From: Virgisporangium aliadipatigenens
GTDB lineage: Bacteria; Actinomycetota; Actinomycetes; Mycobacteriales; Micromonosporaceae
Direction of reading: 5' to 3'
NCBI RefSeq assembly: GCF_016863615.1
Contig: NZ_BOPF01000014.1
Location: forward strand, 62,001 to 126,000
Length of the DNA stretch: 64,000 nt
The position numbers and the translations under genes were made by a program. The notes under the pieces were generated by a model. That model had not been told where the DNA came from, made no database searches, and saw nothing but the letters and a program-made list of their open reading frames with translations. This document shows positions 16,768-24,879 of this stretch, piece after piece. Within the stretch, counting starts at the first letter, position 1; each line of letters starts with the position of its first letter.

Positions 16768-17343
16768 ATGACTGCTCCCACCCACGTCCGCGACTTCAAC
16801 GGACTGACGATCCCCGCCCCGGGCACCTACTCGATCGACCCGGCCCACACCGAGGTCGGCGCGGTCGTGCGGCACCTGGTGGTCAGCAAGGTGCGCGGCT
16901 CGTTCCACAACGTCACGGGCACGATCACGGTGGCCGAGGATCCGCTGAAGTCCAGCGTGGTGGCGGAGATCCCGGCCGAGACGATCAACACCCGGGTCGC
17001 CGACCGTGACGCCCACCTGCGCAGCGCCGACTTCCTCGACGTCGAGAACCACCCCAAGCTCACGTTCGCCAGCACCGGCGTCGTCAAGAGCGACGGCAAC
17101 GAGTTCGTCCTGCGCGGCGACCTGACGATCCGCGGCGTGACCCGCGAGGTCGAGCTGGCCGTGGAGTTCGACGGCGTGACCGGCACCCCGTACGGCACCG
17201 AGATGATCTCGTTCACCGCGTCGTTCGAGTTCGACCGCGAGGACTTCGGCATCCTGTGGAACCAGGCCCTCGAGACCGGCGGCGTCATGGTCAGCAAGAA
17301 GGTCAAGGTGGAGATCGACGCCCAGGCCATCCGCCAGCAGTAG
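16768..17343 (+). CDS. YceI-family lipocalin-like protein
   Basis: A 191-residue beta-barrel protein of the YceI family, which binds polyisoprenoid-like or other hydrophobic molecules. Family features: Y-S-I-D-P-A-H-T-E-V-G-A-V-V-R-H near the start, G-x-F-x-x-V-x-G-T-I-x-V, and R-x-x-D-x-H-L-R-S-A-D-F-L-D-V-E-N-H-P-K-L-T-F. No signal peptide, so it is cytoplasmic. I choose the ATG at 16768: GGAGGT at 16755-16760 is its ribosome site, whereas the in-frame ATG at 16753 contains that site. Divergent from marR and probably controlled by it. A very strong terminator follows. Confidence 0.92.
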   Translation: MTAPTHVRDFNGLTIPAPGTYSIDPAHTEVGAVVRHLVVSKVRGSFHNVTGTITVAEDPLKSSVVAEIPAETINTRVADRDAHLRSADFLDVENHPKLTFASTGVVKSDGNEFVLRGDLTIRGVTREVELAVEFDGVTGTPYGTEMISFTASFEFDREDFGILWNQALETGGVMVSKKVKVEIDAQAIRQQ

Positions 17344-17418
17344 GCTTCGCAGGGTAGGGGTTGCATCGGAAACCCTTGATCGGACCCGATCCGCACCCAA
17401 AAAAGTGAGATATCTTCA

Positions 17419-17449
17419 GCGACCCCGGGCAGACTGCCCGGGGTCGCTC
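17419..17449 (+). terminator. strong hairpin terminator after yceI
   Basis: A perfect inverted repeat of 15 bases on each side of a single base (AGCGACCCCGGGCAG / CTGCCCGGGGTCGCT), so a 14-pair stem with a 3-base loop, followed by CATTGTT and preceded by an A-run that could serve the other strand. Confidence 0.85.
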
Positions 17450-17591
17450 ATTGTTACCTGTTGCACACCGCGAGATGCCCATCGATTGCTGAACGCACCG
17501 TGTCGCTTACTCTGCGCCAAGCAATAGACCGCTTTGTCCCTAGCCCCGGGGGTTCGCCCCTCGTAACGTATGGACGCCGAAGGGTTGGTGG

Positions 17592-19082
17592 ATGCCGATG
17601 GGCCAGGACGTGTCACAGTCCGCGTTCACGCGCGAGGACCGTGCGCGCTACCGGCACAAGGTGCGGCGCTGCCTGGACGTATTCGCCCTGATGCTCAACG
17701 ACTTCAAGTTCGACGTCGACCGGCCCACCACCGGCCTCGAGATCGAGCTCAACCTCACCGACCCGGGGTTCCAGCCGGCCATGCGCAACGCGGAGGTGCT
17801 CGCCGACCTGGCGGACCCGGCGTTCCAGACCGAGCTGGGCCAGTTCAACCTCGAGCTCAACGTCGCCCCGCGGCTCATCGCCGGCGCCGGCTTCGCCGAG
17901 TACGAGGACATCGTCCGGGCCGCCCTCCGGCACGCCGACGACCGGGCCCACAAGTCCGAGGCGAGCCTGGCGCTGATCGGCATCCTGCCCACCCTCACCC
18001 AGGCCCACACCGTGCTCGACAACCTCTCCCACAACCCGCGCTACCGGCTGCTCAACGAGCAGATCGTGGGTGCCCGGGGCGAGGACATCGTGCTCGACAT
18101 CAGCGGCGTCGAGCACCTGCGCGCCGACACCGACTCGATCGCGCCCGAGGCCGCCTGCACCAGCGTCCAGTTCCACCTGCAGGTGGCGCCGGACGACTTT
18201 GCCTGCCACTGGAACGCCGCCCAGGCGATCGCCGGGGTGCAGGTCGCGCTCGGCGCCAACTCGCCGTTCCTGTTCGGGCGGCAGCTGTGGGCCGAGACCC
18301 GCATCGCCCTCTTCGAACAGGCCACCGACACGCGCTCCGACGAGCTCAAGGCGCAGGGGGTGCGCCCCCGGGTCTGGTTCGGCGAGCGCTGGATCACGTC
18401 GATCTTCGACCTCTTCGAGGAGAACGTCCGCTACTTCCCCCCGCTGCTGCCGATCTGCGACGACGAGGACCCGGTGGAGGTGCTGCGCGCCGGTGGTGCC
18501 CCGCGACTGCCGGAGTTACGCCTGCACAACGGCACCATCTACCGCTGGAACAGGCCGGTGTACGACGTCGTCAACGGCCGTCCCCACCTGCGCGTGGAGA
18601 ACCGCGTGCTGCCGGCCGGACCGACCGTGCTCGACGTGCTCGCCAACGCGGCGTTCTACTTCGGGCTGGTGCGCTATCTCGCCGAGGCCGACCGGCCGAT
18701 CTGGACGCAGCTGCCGTTCTCCGCCGCCGAGGAGAACTTCCACACCGCCGCCCGGGACGGGATCGAGGCGCGCGTGTGGTGGCCGCAGCGCGGCGAGAGC
18801 GCCGTTCCGGAGCTGATCCGCGAGGTGCTGCTGCCGATGGCCTACGAGGGGCTGGACCGGTTCGGCGTCGATCCGTTCCACCGGGACCGGCTGTTGCAGA
18901 TCATCGAGGACCGCTGCCGGGTGCGGCGCAACGGCGCGGTGTGGCAGGTCGAGACCGTGCGCTACCTGGAGAAGGCGCACGGGTTGGACCGGCCCGCCGC
19001 GCTGCGCGAGATGCTCCGCCGCTACAGCACGTACCTGCACGCCAACGAGCCCGTACACAGCTGGCCCATCGGACAGGCGTGA
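17592..19082 (+). CDS. glutamate-cysteine ligase family protein
   Basis: A 496-residue protein of the carboxylate-amine ligase (GCS2-like) superfamily. Visible elements: TTGLEIELNL with the first metal-binding acidic residues, QFNLELNVAPR, SVQFHLQVAPDDF, ANSPFLFGRQLWAETRI, and VENRVLPAGPTVLDVLANAAFYFGLVR. In actinomycetes, related enzymes make gamma-glutamylcysteine for ergothioneine or act as other gamma-glutamyl ligases; the true substrate is not fixed by these motifs and no egtB-E genes are nearby. Start is the ATG at 17592 (MPMGQD) or 17598, both after GGTTGGTGG. Monocistronic, convergent with the gene at 19096. Confidence 0.82.
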   Translation: MPMGQDVSQSAFTREDRARYRHKVRRCLDVFALMLNDFKFDVDRPTTGLEIELNLTDPGFQPAMRNAEVLADLADPAFQTELGQFNLELNVAPRLIAGAGFAEYEDIVRAALRHADDRAHKSEASLALIGILPTLTQAHTVLDNLSHNPRYRLLNEQIVGARGEDIVLDISGVEHLRADTDSIAPEAACTSVQFHLQVAPDDFACHWNAAQAIAGVQVALGANSPFLFGRQLWAETRIALFEQATDTRSDELKAQGVRPRVWFGERWITSIFDLFEENVRYFPPLLPICDDEDPVEVLRAGGAPRLPELRLHNGTIYRWNRPVYDVVNGRPHLRVENRVLPAGPTVLDVLANAAFYFGLVRYLAEADRPIWTQLPFSAAEENFHTAARDGIEARVWWPQRGESAVPELIREVLLPMAYEGLDRFGVDPFHRDRLLQIIEDRCRVRRNGAVWQVETVRYLEKAHGLDRPAALREMLRRYSTYLHANEPVHSWPIGQA

Positions 19083-19095
19083 TTCTCCGCAGTGC

Positions 19096-20610
19096 TCAGC
19101 GGCGGCGGCCGCGCCGGCCCCGCGTCGTGGGTGGCTCGTCGTCGTCGCTCTTGTCCGCCTCGCCGTCGGCGTCCTTCTGGGTCGGCCACAGCGGGGTGGC
19201 CGTGCCGGTCGCCTTCGCCGGGGTGGCCTTGGCGGGCTCGGCCTTCGGCTGCTCGACGGTGTCGGTGGCGTAGGCGCTGGCGTTCGGGTCGGTGCCGGGA
19301 TAGGCGCGGGAGGGTGCGTAGGCGTCCTCTTCGAGGCTCGCGTCGGCGTCCTTGTCCTTGACGGCCGCCCGGCCCTTCGCCTTGCTGCCCGCCGCGACCG
19401 GCGCCGGGGTCTTGCCGCTGAGCTCGGAGGCCCAGTCGTCGAGGTCGTCGTCCGGCGAGCTCGCGGCCGGTGTCTCGGTCTTCTCCGGCTTGGCGGCCCT
19501 CGAGGAGCGCGACCGGAACAGCCCCGACCGCTTGGCGGCGGGCGCCTCGTCCTTCGGCTCCTTGCCGGCGATCGGCTCCGCCGCCGTGGTGTCGACGGCC
19601 GGCTTCGGCTTCGGCTCGGCGAACGGGTCGCTCTCCACCGGGTCGGCCTCGGTCCCGACCGGCTTCGGCCGCCTGGCGAACCAGCTCCGCCCACCTCTCG
19701 GCCCGAGCGCCGCCACCAGCACCGAACCGGCGAGGCCGGCGATCACCGCGTACGGCGCGAACAGGTAGGCCGACCACTGCCCCAGGTCGACGTCGCCGCT
19801 GCCGGTGAGCTTCGGCGCGGCCAGCAGGTACGCCGCGGCGACCAGCAGCGGGCCGACGGCCCCGGAGGTGGCGACCCCGACCCGACCGTCCCCGCGCCGG
19901 CCGGCCCGCCACGAGGAGAGGATCCCGATAAGGAACGCGCTGGACAGCATCACCAGCACACCCGGCACGTAGAAGTCCCGCACCATGGGCCCGCCGTTGA
20001 ATTTCCAGAACGCCAGCTGCGCGAGCACCGGCTCGGTGCCGTCGCGCAGCGCGTCGATGATCGCGACCAGCCCGAGCACCCACAGGTAGGCGGCCGAGGC
20101 GACGACGTTGGCCGACACCGACCGCGAACTGAGCGCGGCCAGCGCGATGACCAGCCCGACCAGCACACCGAGCACCGCGTAGCCGGCGACGGTCCACTCG
20201 TCGCCCGAGACGACCAGCTCGTCCGGCGGAATCTGCGCGGTGCGCGACATCTCCCGGGCCTGAACGGCGTGCGCCTGCACCGCGGCGAGCGGGGCCACCA
20301 CGACGGCACCGACCGCCGCCCCGAACGCCAGCGTCGCCCGGAACGACGCGAGCAGGAACCCGGAGCGGTCCGGTCCCGCGCCGAATCCGGCCAGCCAGTT
20401 GGCCGTGACGGCACCGAGCACCGTCGAGTTGGCCGCGATCCACACGACCCACGCGAGGCTGGAGAGCAGTGCGATCTGGCTGTGCTGGTGGTCGGCCGGG
20501 AGCCAGACGACGATGCCGAGGCCGTATCCGACCCCGAGTTGCGCGGCACCGGCACCGGCCGCGACCCCGATCGCGGTGATGGTGGAGCCGAGCCAGCTAC
20601 GTGCCGCCAT
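19096..20610 (-). CDS. polytopic membrane protein with disordered charged tail
   Basis: A 504-residue protein. The first ~330 residues hold about nine or ten hydrophobic segments (for example STITAIGVAAGAGAAQLGVG, TVAGYAVLGVLVGLVIALAAL, VLVMLSSAFLIGILSSW). The rest is a Lys/Asp/Ala/Pro-rich tail ending RGRRGRRR, likely cytoplasmic and unstructured. The ATG at 20610 (MAARSWLG) starts just before the first membrane segment; the longer upstream frame lacks a membrane signal. Function unknown. It is divergent from the PASTA protein at 20737, and its tail may interact with nucleic acid or division proteins (speculative). Confidence 0.75.
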   Translation of the reverse strand: MAARSWLGSTITAIGVAAGAGAAQLGVGYGLGIVVWLPADHQHSQIALLSSLAWVVWIAANSTVLGAVTANWLAGFGAGPDRSGFLLASFRATLAFGAAVGAVVVAPLAAVQAHAVQAREMSRTAQIPPDELVVSGDEWTVAGYAVLGVLVGLVIALAALSSRSVSANVVASAAYLWVLGLVAIIDALRDGTEPVLAQLAFWKFNGGPMVRDFYVPGVLVMLSSAFLIGILSSWRAGRRGDGRVGVATSGAVGPLLVAAAYLLAAPKLTGSGDVDLGQWSAYLFAPYAVIAGLAGSVLVAALGPRGGRSWFARRPKPVGTEADPVESDPFAEPKPKPAVDTTAAEPIAGKEPKDEAPAAKRSGLFRSRSSRAAKPEKTETPAASSPDDDLDDWASELSGKTPAPVAAGSKAKGRAAVKDKDADASLEEDAYAPSRAYPGTDPNASAYATDTVEQPKAEPAKATPAKATGTATPLWPTQKDADGEADKSDDDEPPTTRGRRGRRR

Positions 20611-20736
20611 GCCGCGCAGCGTACGCGCCTGTACCAAAAGCGGCGATACCTTGGCCCGCCAAGGTCGTTTTGTCGGACGACGGGTTCGGAGATCGCGGGA
20701 CGGCGGCACACCGCGCGGAGCTGGGAGAATCGGGTC

Positions 20737-21432
20737 ATGGCGGAAGATCACGGGCGTTCGGCGGGTCAGCCGGACGAGCCCGTCGGGGGGACTGCACCGC
20801 GGCCCGTGGGCGAGACGGCACCGCCGCCGGCGGACGGCACCCGCGTTCTGCCGCCGGTGGCGGCGGAGCCGGAGCGCTGGTCAGGCAGCGCGTCCGTGCG
20901 CCCACCACGGCCCGATCCGGCACCGGTCGCCTACGGGTATGAGGAGGAGCCGCTCCCGATCGGTCCCGGCGAGCGCAACTGGATGCTGCCGGTGATCGTC
21001 GGCGCGGTGGCGTTGCTGCTGCTCGGGGCGCTGCTGACCGGCCTGTGGCTGATCTTCACCGCCGATGACGACCAGGGACCGGCCCCCGACGCGTCGAGCG
21101 CGGTCGCCACCACCGGCGCGGCCCCCACCACGGCGCCCACGACCAGGGCACCGACCTCGGCCGCGCCGACGACGGAGGCGGCGCAGACGGTGCCGGTACC
21201 GAGGCTCTTGGGACTCTCCGAGGACGAGGCCCGACAGCGGCTCTCCGATGTCGGGCTTCGGGTCGAGGTGGAACGCCGGCCGGAGCCGAACGCCGACCCC
21301 GGCACGGTGGTGGAGGTCCAGCCCGGGGAGGGTACCGAGGTCGCCGCCAATTCGGTGGTACGGATCGTGGTGGCCAACGACCCGTCGCGCGGTGGGACCC
21401 GTTCGGCCAGCCCCACCCCGTTGAACGGCTGA
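20737..21432 (+). CDS. single-PASTA membrane protein
   Basis: A 231-residue protein: ~85-residue Pro-rich cytoplasmic region, one membrane segment (MLPVIVGAVALLLLGALLTGLWLIF), a Thr/Ala/Pro-rich extracellular linker, and one PASTA domain (VPVPRLLGLSEDEARQRL to VEVQPGEGTEVAANSVVRIVVAN). PASTA domains bind peptidoglycan stems or muropeptides in PknB-type kinases and PBPs. Here there is no kinase or transpeptidase domain, so it resembles the extracellular half of PknB on its own. ATG at 20737 follows GGGAGA. Its stop codon lies in a bidirectional hairpin. Confidence 0.82.
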   Translation: MAEDHGRSAGQPDEPVGGTAPRPVGETAPPPADGTRVLPPVAAEPERWSGSASVRPPRPDPAPVAYGYEEEPLPIGPGERNWMLPVIVGAVALLLLGALLTGLWLIFTADDDQGPAPDASSAVATTGAAPTTAPTTRAPTSAAPTTEAAQTVPVPRLLGLSEDEARQRLSDVGLRVEVERRPEPNADPGTVVEVQPGEGTEVAANSVVRIVVANDPSRGGTRSASPTPLNG

Positions 21433-21443
21433 ACGCTCAGCCG
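21426..21443. terminator. bidirectional hairpin containing both convergent stop codons
   Basis: CGGCTGA-ACGC-TCAGCCG: a perfect 7-pair stem. The TGA of the PASTA gene and the TGA (read as TCA) of the opposite gene are the inner bases of the two arms. No T-tract, so termination strength is uncertain. Confidence 0.45.
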
Positions 21444-21694
21444 ACGGTGGTGCGGGAGCGGCTCTGCGCCGGCACGGTGCCGATGCGGCCGGGGCGCAGC
21501 CCTTCGAGCTGCACGAAGATGGACCGGCGCGACACCGCGTCGCCGGCCGCGTTGAGCTGGTAGCCGTCCAGCCAGGCCCAGCCGTCGTAGGTGGGCCAGT
21601 CGTGCATGCGGATCACGCGAAACAGCATCGGTTCGACGAACTGCACACTCGCGGCCCGGGTCACCCGTAAGACGTCACCGGATCGGGGAATCAC
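21437..21694 (-). CDS. small conserved-looking protein of unknown function
   Basis: An 85-residue protein, MIPRSGDVLRV, then FRVIRMHDWPTYDGWAWLDGYQL and a basic Ser/Arg-rich end. It has a steady coding bias, Trp-rich core and no membrane segment. I do not recognise the family. It is convergent with the PASTA gene, sharing the terminal hairpin. Could be a small DNA- or protein-binding protein; no direct evidence. Confidence 0.6.
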   Translation of the reverse strand: MIPRSGDVLRVTRAASVQFVEPMLFRVIRMHDWPTYDGWAWLDGYQLNAAGDAVSRRSIFVQLEGLRPGRIGTVPAQSRSRTTVG

Positions 21695-22075
21695 GGTCGC
21701 ACTCCTCGCGGTCGGTGCGCTGGTTCGCGGCCAGCGCGGAAACCGAGTCGATTGCTAGTGGGCGTCGGTCACAACCCGACGGGAACCCGATCGTTAAACG
21801 CCTCGAGTGCCCCGCCGCAACGCCCCGCCCCCGAGAAATCCGCCGAAACGTGAAGCTTCTGCCGATTTGGGAGTGAACGGGGAGTGAACAGCCTCACACG
21901 AACAGACTGCCCCATTGCCGGTCACATTGCAACTTGCAACTTCGTGACCGACGGGTAGCTTTTGGATCGCAACATTCGCCGTGCAACGTTCTCGGAGTTT
22001 CCGGGTTGATGCAGTAACGTCCGGGCGGCAGACTGAACCGGATTCGGCTGTTGATCGATCGTGCGGAGGTGCTCC
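21695..22075. promoter_or_regulatory. 381-base intergenic region with short tandem repeats
   Basis: No gene seen. Two short tandem repeats stand out: GGGAGTGAAC twice with an 11-base period (21869-21878 and 21880-21889) and TTGCAAC twice in direct succession (21927-21940). Both sit upstream of the XRE regulator and could be binding sites. The local composition is less GC-rich than the flanking genes. Confidence 0.35.
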
Positions 22076-22924
22076 GTGGCTGGCCGGCGGGGCAGTCCGA
22101 CGCTGCGGCGTCGACAGTTGGGACAGGAACTTCGCCGACTCCGTGAGGTCTCCGGGGCCACCATCGACCAGGTCGCCGTGAAGCTACGGTGCTCGGCCTC
22201 GAAGATTTCCCGCATCGAGACCGGGATGTCCGGCATCAGCCAGCGCGAGGTGCGCGACATCCTGGATGCCTACGGAGTGCTCGGCGACCACGCCGAGGCC
22301 CTGGTGGAAATGGCCCGCGAGGCCAAGCAGCGCGGCTGGTGGCAGCTTTACGGCTCGGTGCTGACCAGCGCGTATGTCGGGATGGAGTCCGCCGCCGACG
22401 AGATCTGGTCCTACGAGGTCCTCGTCGTGCCCGGACTGCTGCAGACGGCCGACTACGCCCGGGCAATGATCCGGGCGGCGCGGCCGGACGACTCCGACGA
22501 AGAAATAGAGCAGCGCGTCCGTGTCCGGATGAACCGCCAATCGTTGTTGGGTCAGGATGACCCGCTCACGTTCACGGTTGTTCTCGACGAGGCGGTACTG
22601 CGCCGTCCGGTGGGTGGACCGTGGGTGATGCGGCGGCAGTTGGAACGACTCTGCGAGGCGGCCGAACTGCCGAGCGTGACCCTGCAGGTGTTGCCGTTCT
22701 CAGCGGGAGCCCATGCGGGGATGGACGGCACGTTCACCATGCTCCGTTATCGCGAATCGGCCGACCAGGATGTCGTTTTCGCGGCCAACGCGGCGGGCGG
22801 GCTGTTCCTGGAAAAGGATGAGGAACTCGATCGGTACGCCCTCATCTTCGAACTGCTCCGGGCGCGTGCCCTTACGCCGTCGGAGTCGGTCGAGATGATC
22901 GAAGGGCTGGCAAAGGAGCCGTAG
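22076..22924 (+). CDS. XRE-family regulator with DUF5753 domain
   Basis: A 282-residue protein with an N-terminal helix-turn-helix (GQELRRLREVSGATIDQVAVKLRCSASKISRIETG) and a C-terminal DUF5753-type domain (WSYEVLVVPGLLQTADYARAM, RQLERLCEAAELPSVTLQVLPFSAGAHAG, FTMLRYRE). This pair of domains, next to a DUF397 protein, is the BldB/WhiJ-like arrangement repeated many times in filamentous actinomycete genomes and linked to development and antibiotic control (established for WhiJ). The GTG at 22076 is chosen because GGAGGT lies five bases before it. The stop overlaps the DUF397 start by one base. Confidence 0.92.
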   Translation: MAGRRGSPTLRRRQLGQELRRLREVSGATIDQVAVKLRCSASKISRIETGMSGISQREVRDILDAYGVLGDHAEALVEMAREAKQRGWWQLYGSVLTSAYVGMESAADEIWSYEVLVVPGLLQTADYARAMIRAARPDDSDEEIEQRVRVRMNRQSLLGQDDPLTFTVVLDEAVLRRPVGGPWVMRRQLERLCEAAELPSVTLQVLPFSAGAHAGMDGTFTMLRYRESADQDVVFAANAAGGLFLEKDEELDRYALIFELLRARALTPSESVEMIEGLAKEP

Positions 22925-23154
22925 TGGAAATTGAGGCAAAGGGCTTCCGGGTCAATCTCGACAACGCCGTATGGCAGAAGAGCAGCCGGAGTGGACCGTA
23001 CTCCGACAACTGCGTCGAGATCGCGTTCGTGGACGGTGCTATCGCCATGCGCGACTCCAAGCACCCGACCGGCCCGGTGCTGGTGTTCACGCCCGCGGAA
23101 TGGGACGCCTTCGTCGAGGGCGCCAAGGACGGGGAGTTCGACCTGGACGATTGA
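22924..23154 (+). CDS. DUF397 small partner protein
   Basis: A 76-residue protein with the DUF397 signature W-Q-K-S-S-R-S-G-P-Y-S-D-N-C-V-E-I-A and R-D-S-K-H-P-T-G-P-V-L-V-F-T-P-A-E-W-D-A-F. It begins at a GTG sharing one base with the XRE stop, with GGAG upstream, so the two are made together. In known systems such small proteins antagonise the paired XRE regulator, in a toxin-antitoxin-like fashion (established for some WhiJ pairs; inferred here). Confidence 0.93.
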   Translation: MEIEAKGFRVNLDNAVWQKSSRSGPYSDNCVEIAFVDGAIAMRDSKHPTGPVLVFTPAEWDAFVEGAKDGEFDLDD

Positions 23155-23350
23155 ACCGTCCTCCTTTCGCTCGTGCGCTGGCCTCGCCGGGGTGCCCTCC
23201 CTGCGGCGGGGCCGGTGTGCGTTCTGGGGCGTTCTCGCGACTTTGTTCTTGTATGCCGGTAAGCGTCGCCCTTGTCCGTTCTGTTCGTTGTACCAGACGG
23301 CTGCGGAGGATGCCGCGCCAACGCGCACCAGAGGGATAAGAGGCAGCGAG

Positions 23351-24022
23351 ATGACCATTGGCCCCGACAACCTGGGAAACGGCTCGGCCAAGACCGAGGA
23401 CCGGTTCTCCGGGCAGCTCGGTTACCGGCCGCGCGGCTCCCGCGACAACGGCTCTTCGGTGAACGGCACCAACGGGCACAACGGCCACAACGGCCACGGC
23501 ACCCACAACGGCCACAACGGGTCCGACCCGCTGGGCGGCCCCCTCGACGGGCTCGTCGACGAACTCAAGCAGCGCAACGGCATGCCCGGCATCGACCGGC
23601 TCAGCGCCCCGCTCGACATCGCGAACCCGCTCGACATGGGCAGCCCGCTGGACATCGCCCACCCGATCGCGGCCACGCTGACCCAGCCGAAGCTCGCCGA
23701 GCCCGCCATCCTGCGGGAGCCGGCGTTCCGCGCGGATCCGTACGGTGTGGACACGACGTTCCCGAACGAGCCGTTCGCGAGCGAGCCCTTCCCCAACGAG
23801 CCGTTCTCCAGCGAACCGTTCCCGAGCGAGCCGACGTTCCCGAGCGAGGCGTGGCTGGAGGCGGCGACCGGCAGCATCGCCGATCACCCGCTGCTGCGCG
23901 GCCTCCTCCTGGAACTCCCGCCGAAGGGCTCGCCGCTGCGCGCCCAGTACCTCGAACGGTGGTTCGAGGCGGCGCGCTCGATCCTGGAACTGCTGTACCG
24001 CTACGAGCCGGACAACGACTGA
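23351..24022 (+). CDS. repeat-rich protein of unknown function
   Basis: A 223-residue protein in three parts. Residues about 35-60 are G-H-N-G-H-N-G-type repeats (Asn/Gly/His). Residues about 75-150 contain short repeats: P-L-D-I-A-N-P-L-D-M-G-S-P-L-D-I-A and F-P-N-E-P-F-A-S-E-P-F units. The last ~55 residues look folded (LLRGLLLELPPKGSPLRAQYLERWFEAARSILELLYRY). No signal peptide. I do not recognise the family. The His-rich part could bind metal; the C-terminal helix pair could be a dimer or partner-binding domain. Convergent with the glycosyltransferase gene with only 2 bases between stops. Confidence 0.65.
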   Translation: MTIGPDNLGNGSAKTEDRFSGQLGYRPRGSRDNGSSVNGTNGHNGHNGHGTHNGHNGSDPLGGPLDGLVDELKQRNGMPGIDRLSAPLDIANPLDMGSPLDIAHPIAATLTQPKLAEPAILREPAFRADPYGVDTTFPNEPFASEPFPNEPFSSEPFPSEPTFPSEAWLEAATGSIADHPLLRGLLLELPPKGSPLRAQYLERWFEAARSILELLYRYEPDND

Positions 24023-24024
24023 GT

Positions 24025-24879
24025 TCAGACGGGAAAGGTTTCGGTCGTCGACCACTCTGGGCCGCCCTGCACGGTCCGCGGGCCAGAGTGTGTCGAAGCG
24101 GCCGGGGCCGGGGCAGGCGGCGGGGACCACAGACGCAGCCGCTGAGCGGCGAAGCGGAGCAGATACTCCGGATTGAGCAACACATACCGGCGCCACAGCC
24201 GGCGCGGGTCCTGCGTGAGCCGCCACAGCCACTCCAGCGCATGCCGTTGCATCCACGCCGGCGGCGCTTTCAGCGTTCCCGCGAAATAGTCGAAGGCGGC
24301 ACCGACCGCCAGCAACGGCATCGCCAGGTGCGGACGCAGGGCGTGGGCGAAGATCTCCTGCCGGGGGCAGCCGAGGCCGACCAGGACGAGCCGGGCTCCC
24401 GAGGCCCGGATCCGGTCGGCGATCTCGGCGTCCTCACCCGGTCGCGCCGCGCGGAAACCGGACGGTTCCAGCCCCGCCAGCTCTATCCGGGGGAACGCGG
24501 TGAGCAGCGCCGTCCGCAATCTTTCGAGCGTCCGCGGCGTCGAGCCGTACAGATATACCGGCAGCCCCTCGTCGGCGGCGCGGGCCAGCACCTCGCGCAT
24601 CAGCCGCGGCCCGTAGACCCGGTCGGCGAGGCCGCTGCGATGGAGGGCGTTGAGCGCCCAGCGCACCGGCTGCCCGTCCGGCGTCACCAGGTCGAACGAG
24701 TTCAGCCGCGCGCGATGCGCCGGATCGTGCACGCCGGTCATCACCCCGTGCACGGCCAGGGCGGTCGCGGCGAACGGGCGGCGGTGCCGGGCGGCGTCCA
24801 GCACGCGGGCGACCGCGGCCGCGTAGTCCACCGCGTCGACCAGCACCCCGAGCACACTGTGCCGGCCGCGGTCGATCAT
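24025..24879 (-). CDS. WecG/TagA/CpsF-family glycosyltransferase
   Basis: A 284-residue GT26-family enzyme: TPDGQPVRWALNALHRSG, VYGPRLMREVL, YLYGSTPRTLERL, LVLVGLGCPRQEIFAH, LLAVGAAFDYFAGTLKAPPAWMQRHALEWLWRL. These match N-acetylmannosaminyl-type transferases that add a sugar to a lipid-linked precursor in cell-wall or capsular glycan synthesis. Its ATG overlaps the stop of the upstream epimerase gene (ATGA), so the two work in one pathway. The exact donor sugar is not known; the partner enzyme suggests a rare deoxyhexose (inference). Confidence 0.88.
   Translation of the reverse strand: MIDRGRHSVLGVLVDAVDYAAAVARVLDAARHRRPFAATALAVHGVMTGVHDPAHRARLNSFDLVTPDGQPVRWALNALHRSGLADRVYGPRLMREVLARAADEGLPVYLYGSTPRTLERLRTALLTAFPRIELAGLEPSGFRAARPGEDAEIADRIRASGARLVLVGLGCPRQEIFAHALRPHLAMPLLAVGAAFDYFAGTLKAPPAWMQRHALEWLWRLTQDPRRLWRRYVLLNPEYLLRFAAQRLRLWSPPPAPAPAASTHSGPRTVQGGPEWSTTETFPV

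Noticed and set aside
23485-23530. CRISPR-like short repeats
   Set aside because: They are in-frame codons for G-H-N repeats inside a coding sequence; no spacer pattern or cas genes exist anywhere in the window.
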